DNA from: Pseudomonadota bacterium
GTDB taxonomy: Bacteria > Pseudomonadota > Gammaproteobacteria > Burkholderiales > Rhodocyclaceae
Reading direction: 5' to 3'
DNA: 25,310 bases
Assembly: GCA_023459095.1 (NCBI GenBank)
Contig: JAEWVQ010000046.1
Location: 1 to 25,310 of the forward strand
In this document: positions 24,401 to 25,310 of the stretch, piece after piece
How the letters are laid out: each line of letters starts with the position of its first letter
Numbering within the stretch: the first letter of the stretch is position 1
Made by a program: the position numbers and the translations under genes
Notes under the pieces: model-generated
What the model saw: the letters and a program-made list of their open reading frames with translations, nothing else
Database searches by the model: none
What the model was told of the DNA's origin: nothing

Positions 24401-25098
24401 TGCTCGACACTCACCCCGTCGGCGTGCGTTCCGGATGGCGCGAGGCCGACCTGGTTCAGGTTGTAATGGTGGCTCACCGTCGGCTGCCACAGCCTTTGCA
24501 GCAGGCCGGCGATGCGCGCCTGCCCGCCGTCCTCGGCGACGGCGGCACGCAGCCTGCCGAGCGCTTCCGCCATGCTCTGGTCGCGCTGGGCGGCCGACGT
24601 CTCCATCAAGCGTTCGGTGGCGGCATTGACGAGGGTGTCGGCGAGGTTTCGGGTCGGCGCGTGGGTGATCTGCAGCGCCGTCGTGGTGCGCACCAGGTTG
24701 GCGAGTTCGGCCGGCGAGCGCCCGGCGAGTGCGCGGTCGACGAACTGACCGAGACGCGGTGCGCCCTCGTCCCCACCGACGCCGGCCAGCGCCGCGGCCG
24801 TGAGCGCGAGCTCGCCGCCGTCGCCCTGGCCGCGCACCAGCCGGCCCACGGTGGCGCCCAGACTCGCTGCGGCGTTCAGCGCACGGGCCTCGCTGGCTGC
24901 GCGGGGGGCGGCGGCCTCACCGCCTGCGCTGCGCCCCACCAGGCCGCGCACGGCGTCGGCCACCATTCGCAACGGATTGCGCGGCCCGCCCGGTGCGGCA
25001 GCCTGGTGACGGCCCGCTACCGCCTCGGTCTGCGCGGGCTCACCGCGCGCCGGGGTGAAAATCTGCTGCAGGCGCGCCGAAACGTTGCCGAATGCCAT
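21466..25098 (-). CDS. Large candidate type III effector with two C-terminal RGS-like repeats
   Basis: The product is 1210 residues, with AAGGAA upstream of ATG 25096-25098. No signal peptide or membrane span is seen. Residues 1-60 are polar and Ala/Pro/Gly-rich, fitting an export signal and chaperone-binding region. Residues 80-620 are Ala-rich and mostly helical, without a family I know. Residues about 640-800 look like a mixed beta region (FVFDVRG-like WVFDVRGIDGDGVDVDFALE). Residues 897-1044 and 1045-1192 are two 148-residue repeats. Each repeat contains NYQALLASGDEAAL, VFREHAGSPRGAPENLAF, a run of Ala-rich helix, and SYSLNI or IHSLNI, in the order and spacing of an RGS domain (see finding). 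Context with a needle gene and a CesT chaperone supports secretion. Effector status and RGS fold are inferences; a structural or secretion-control role is possible. Confidence 0.75.
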   Translation of the reverse strand: MAFGNVSARLQQIFTPARGEPAQTEAVAGRHQAAAPGGPRNPLRMVADAVRGLVGRSAGGEAAAPRAASEARALNAAASLGATVGRLVRGQGDGGELALTAAALAGVGGDEGAPRLGQFVDRALAGRSPAELANLVRTTTALQITHAPTRNLADTLVNAATERLMETSAAQRDQSMAEALGRLRAAVAEDGGQARIAGLLQRLWQPTVSHHYNLNQVGLAPSGTHADGVSVEQRSAALAVHAALNTLSADERAAVFAQASPYDLGRLLHDAGPEAPLRAEIEQVAGERFSAAAAAFRDDVARLRAGTEAEVPQSLADPRAFAADVCALAERWGALNSFAADVGLELDGASRGAHRELVDALGTSIGEERLLAGELNNAQLGRLAAALRAVVPRAERAAILAAFDQQFAAESERRLAEPQAALRDAYTGLIASTVDTPEVRLRVVLDAVRAEATLTRAAAELMQRNGGDEVTQLTQTAFEQACAVLDTEDFAAVAAHFSGAEWQALGELFESLGAEPGLAARLGVDESVLSRAAVRVFTLPQAMDIAAAERAAIEPGFVPPAPVGGAHATEVARAGAALAAALETELGVVGDAGARTTVRGFMAGEAREVLRARLETPLSDGERNRTVTTRGGFEISEQLFKDLNRAGAQIRIDGEEVFDFSAWDGLGAAARETRIDEGLARLRESSGGADNLLQLSRFLHQGVAAAVEQAFAMAPDAPLRTVDGEAVRMTLGQARERWVFDVRGIDGDGVDVDFALEREGVTTWAGDDGRQRYGDPDHPNVLRAGFAFHLDFAADHLELTNVPRFDASLRALPFACSYPPPGADALRRADPVRDAEMLGELAAFAARSGRTGLFAGQQLIARQERQPGLEGLRYVRESLLDPAAHQAITGDHLLGAEVVEVFAQMESQVIAQLNGLLVPGNALGNASLWPGGRAPANYQALLASGDEAALRVFREHAGSPRGAPENLAFLDALAALRAQPSAARARELLANFLPSSAADLPEGSYSLNIADSIHADAEARLGALVDARQAVLDGIAGRIDGLRREVVDLFAPIEAQVIAQLDGLLVPGNALGDASLWPGGRAPANYQALLASGDEAALHVFREHAGSPRGAPENLAFLDALAQLRSNPDDGLAREMLATFLPSVEQELPPGIHSLNIPTELHSAAVDRFNALLVEQGNVRQALDAALAAPVDALRREFIADISAQSQNPR
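21737..21967 (-). repeat. Internal repeat, C-terminal copy (residues about 1045-1121 of the large protein)
   Basis: This 231-base segment aligns without gaps to 22181-22411 at an offset of 444 bases (148 codons). By eye, only 7 of the 197 bases in 21737-21933 differ, whereas the protein sequences beyond 21737 on the C-terminal side are clearly more diverged. Confidence 0.9.
22181..22411 (-). repeat. Internal repeat, N-terminal copy (residues about 897-973 of the large protein)
   Basis: This is the partner of 21737-21967. The conserved block encodes the segment from SQVIAQLNGLLVPGNAL through NYQALLASGDEAAL to PENLAFLDAL. High nucleotide identity including third positions points to recent duplication or gene conversion. 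Confidence 0.9.
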
Positions 25099-25132
25099 GG
25101 CGATTCCTTGCGGTCATGAACGGAATACGCCA

Positions 25133-25160
25133 TGAGTGACCCCAGCGCGGTTTCGGTTCC
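25133..25160 (-). promoter_or_regulatory. Candidate ECF/HrpL-type promoter of the RGS-like gene
   Basis: On the minus strand GGAACC (25155-25160) is followed after exactly 15 bases by TCACTCA (25133-25139). This resembles the hrp box GGAACC-N15/16-CCACNNA, with four of the five fixed downstream bases matching. It lies 34 bases before the start codon of the large gene and within the 93-base gap after the needle gene. The first 12 bases recur in the palindrome at 13903-13927. Confidence 0.5.
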
Positions 25161-25191
25161 ACCGCGCCGCAGCAGAGCGTTGCCGGCGGCG

Positions 25192-25310
25192 TCAGGCCGC
25201 CTTCTGGATGACGCCTTTCATCGCGTCGGCGACCTCCTTGACCAGGGTGCTCTGGATCTGGGTCATCATCGTCCATTGCTGCACCTCCTGCTGCATCATC
25301 AGCAGGTCGA
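25192..25310 (-). CDS. sctF: Type III secretion needle protein SctF (YscF/EscF family), C-terminal part
   Basis: The last 39 residues are in the window; the start lies beyond its right end. The segment reads DLLMMQQEVQQWTMMTQIQS followed by TLVKEVADAMKGVIQKAA and stop. It matches the C-terminal helix of needle subunits (YscF: LLADLQHSINKW, then NSTIVRSMKDLMQGILQKF) in the Trp, the S-T-x-V, the basic-acidic spacing and the terminal GxxQK. Inner-rod protein SctI has a similar but less matching end, so it is the main alternative. Needle subunits polymerise into the extracellular hollow needle. Other apparatus genes would be expected to the right. Confidence 0.7.
   Translation of the reverse strand, partial: DLLMMQQEVQQWTMMTQIQSTLVKEVADAMKGVIQKAA

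Overview
The window is very GC-rich and densely coded, with GTGA/ATGA start-stop overlaps. Gene content (sbcC, LuxR/histidine-kinase pair, BMP-family binding protein, porin, RsbU/W/V-type partner switching, type III secretion genes) suggests a betaproteobacterium, plausibly Rhodocyclales (Azoarcus/Thauera-like). That taxonomic guess is inference; no rRNA or tRNA gene is visible.

Left part (1-9000), mostly housekeeping: the 3' end of sbcC; a small membrane methyltransferase of the isoprenylcysteine/phospholipid type; an iron-sulfur protein; a small secreted protein on the minus strand; a two-component pair (LuxR-type regulator and a 7TMR-DISM-like histidine kinase) with a 4-base overlap; a YdjM-type membrane hydrolase; and a minus-strand pair of a probable adenine deaminase and a BMP-family purine-type binding protein.

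Middle (9200-14900), partner switching: a membrane SpoIIE/PP2C phosphatase fused to an RsbW-type kinase domain, then a STAS antagonist; a separate RsbW-like protein followed by a second STAS antagonist. The two RsbW-STAS cassettes are paralogous. Between them, on the minus strand, lie a porin and a small PstS-like periplasmic protein.

Right part (14900-25310), all minus strand and probably one or two transcripts: the C-terminus of a type III secretion needle protein (SctF); a 1210-residue protein with two C-terminal repeats that look like eukaryotic RGS (G-protein GTPase-activating) domains; a CesT-type secretion chaperone; a formyltransferase-like enzyme; a Cache-type SpoIIE phosphatase; a periplasmic amino-acid-type binding protein; a binding protein fused to an ABC permease domain; and a second permease. 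There is no ABC ATPase anywhere in the window, and the loops that would dock one look degenerate.

Working model (inference): the ABC-importer-like proteins act as a ligand sensor for the co-transcribed phosphatase. The phosphatases and RsbW kinases set the phosphorylation of the two STAS proteins and so control a target (perhaps an ECF sigma factor outside the window) that governs type III secretion, as BtrU/W/V/S do in Bordetella. The chaperone would deliver the RGS-like protein to a eukaryotic host cell. A GGAACC-N15-CTCA-type promoter signature upstream of the RGS-like gene and again in the porin/RsbW divergent region fits a shared sigma factor.
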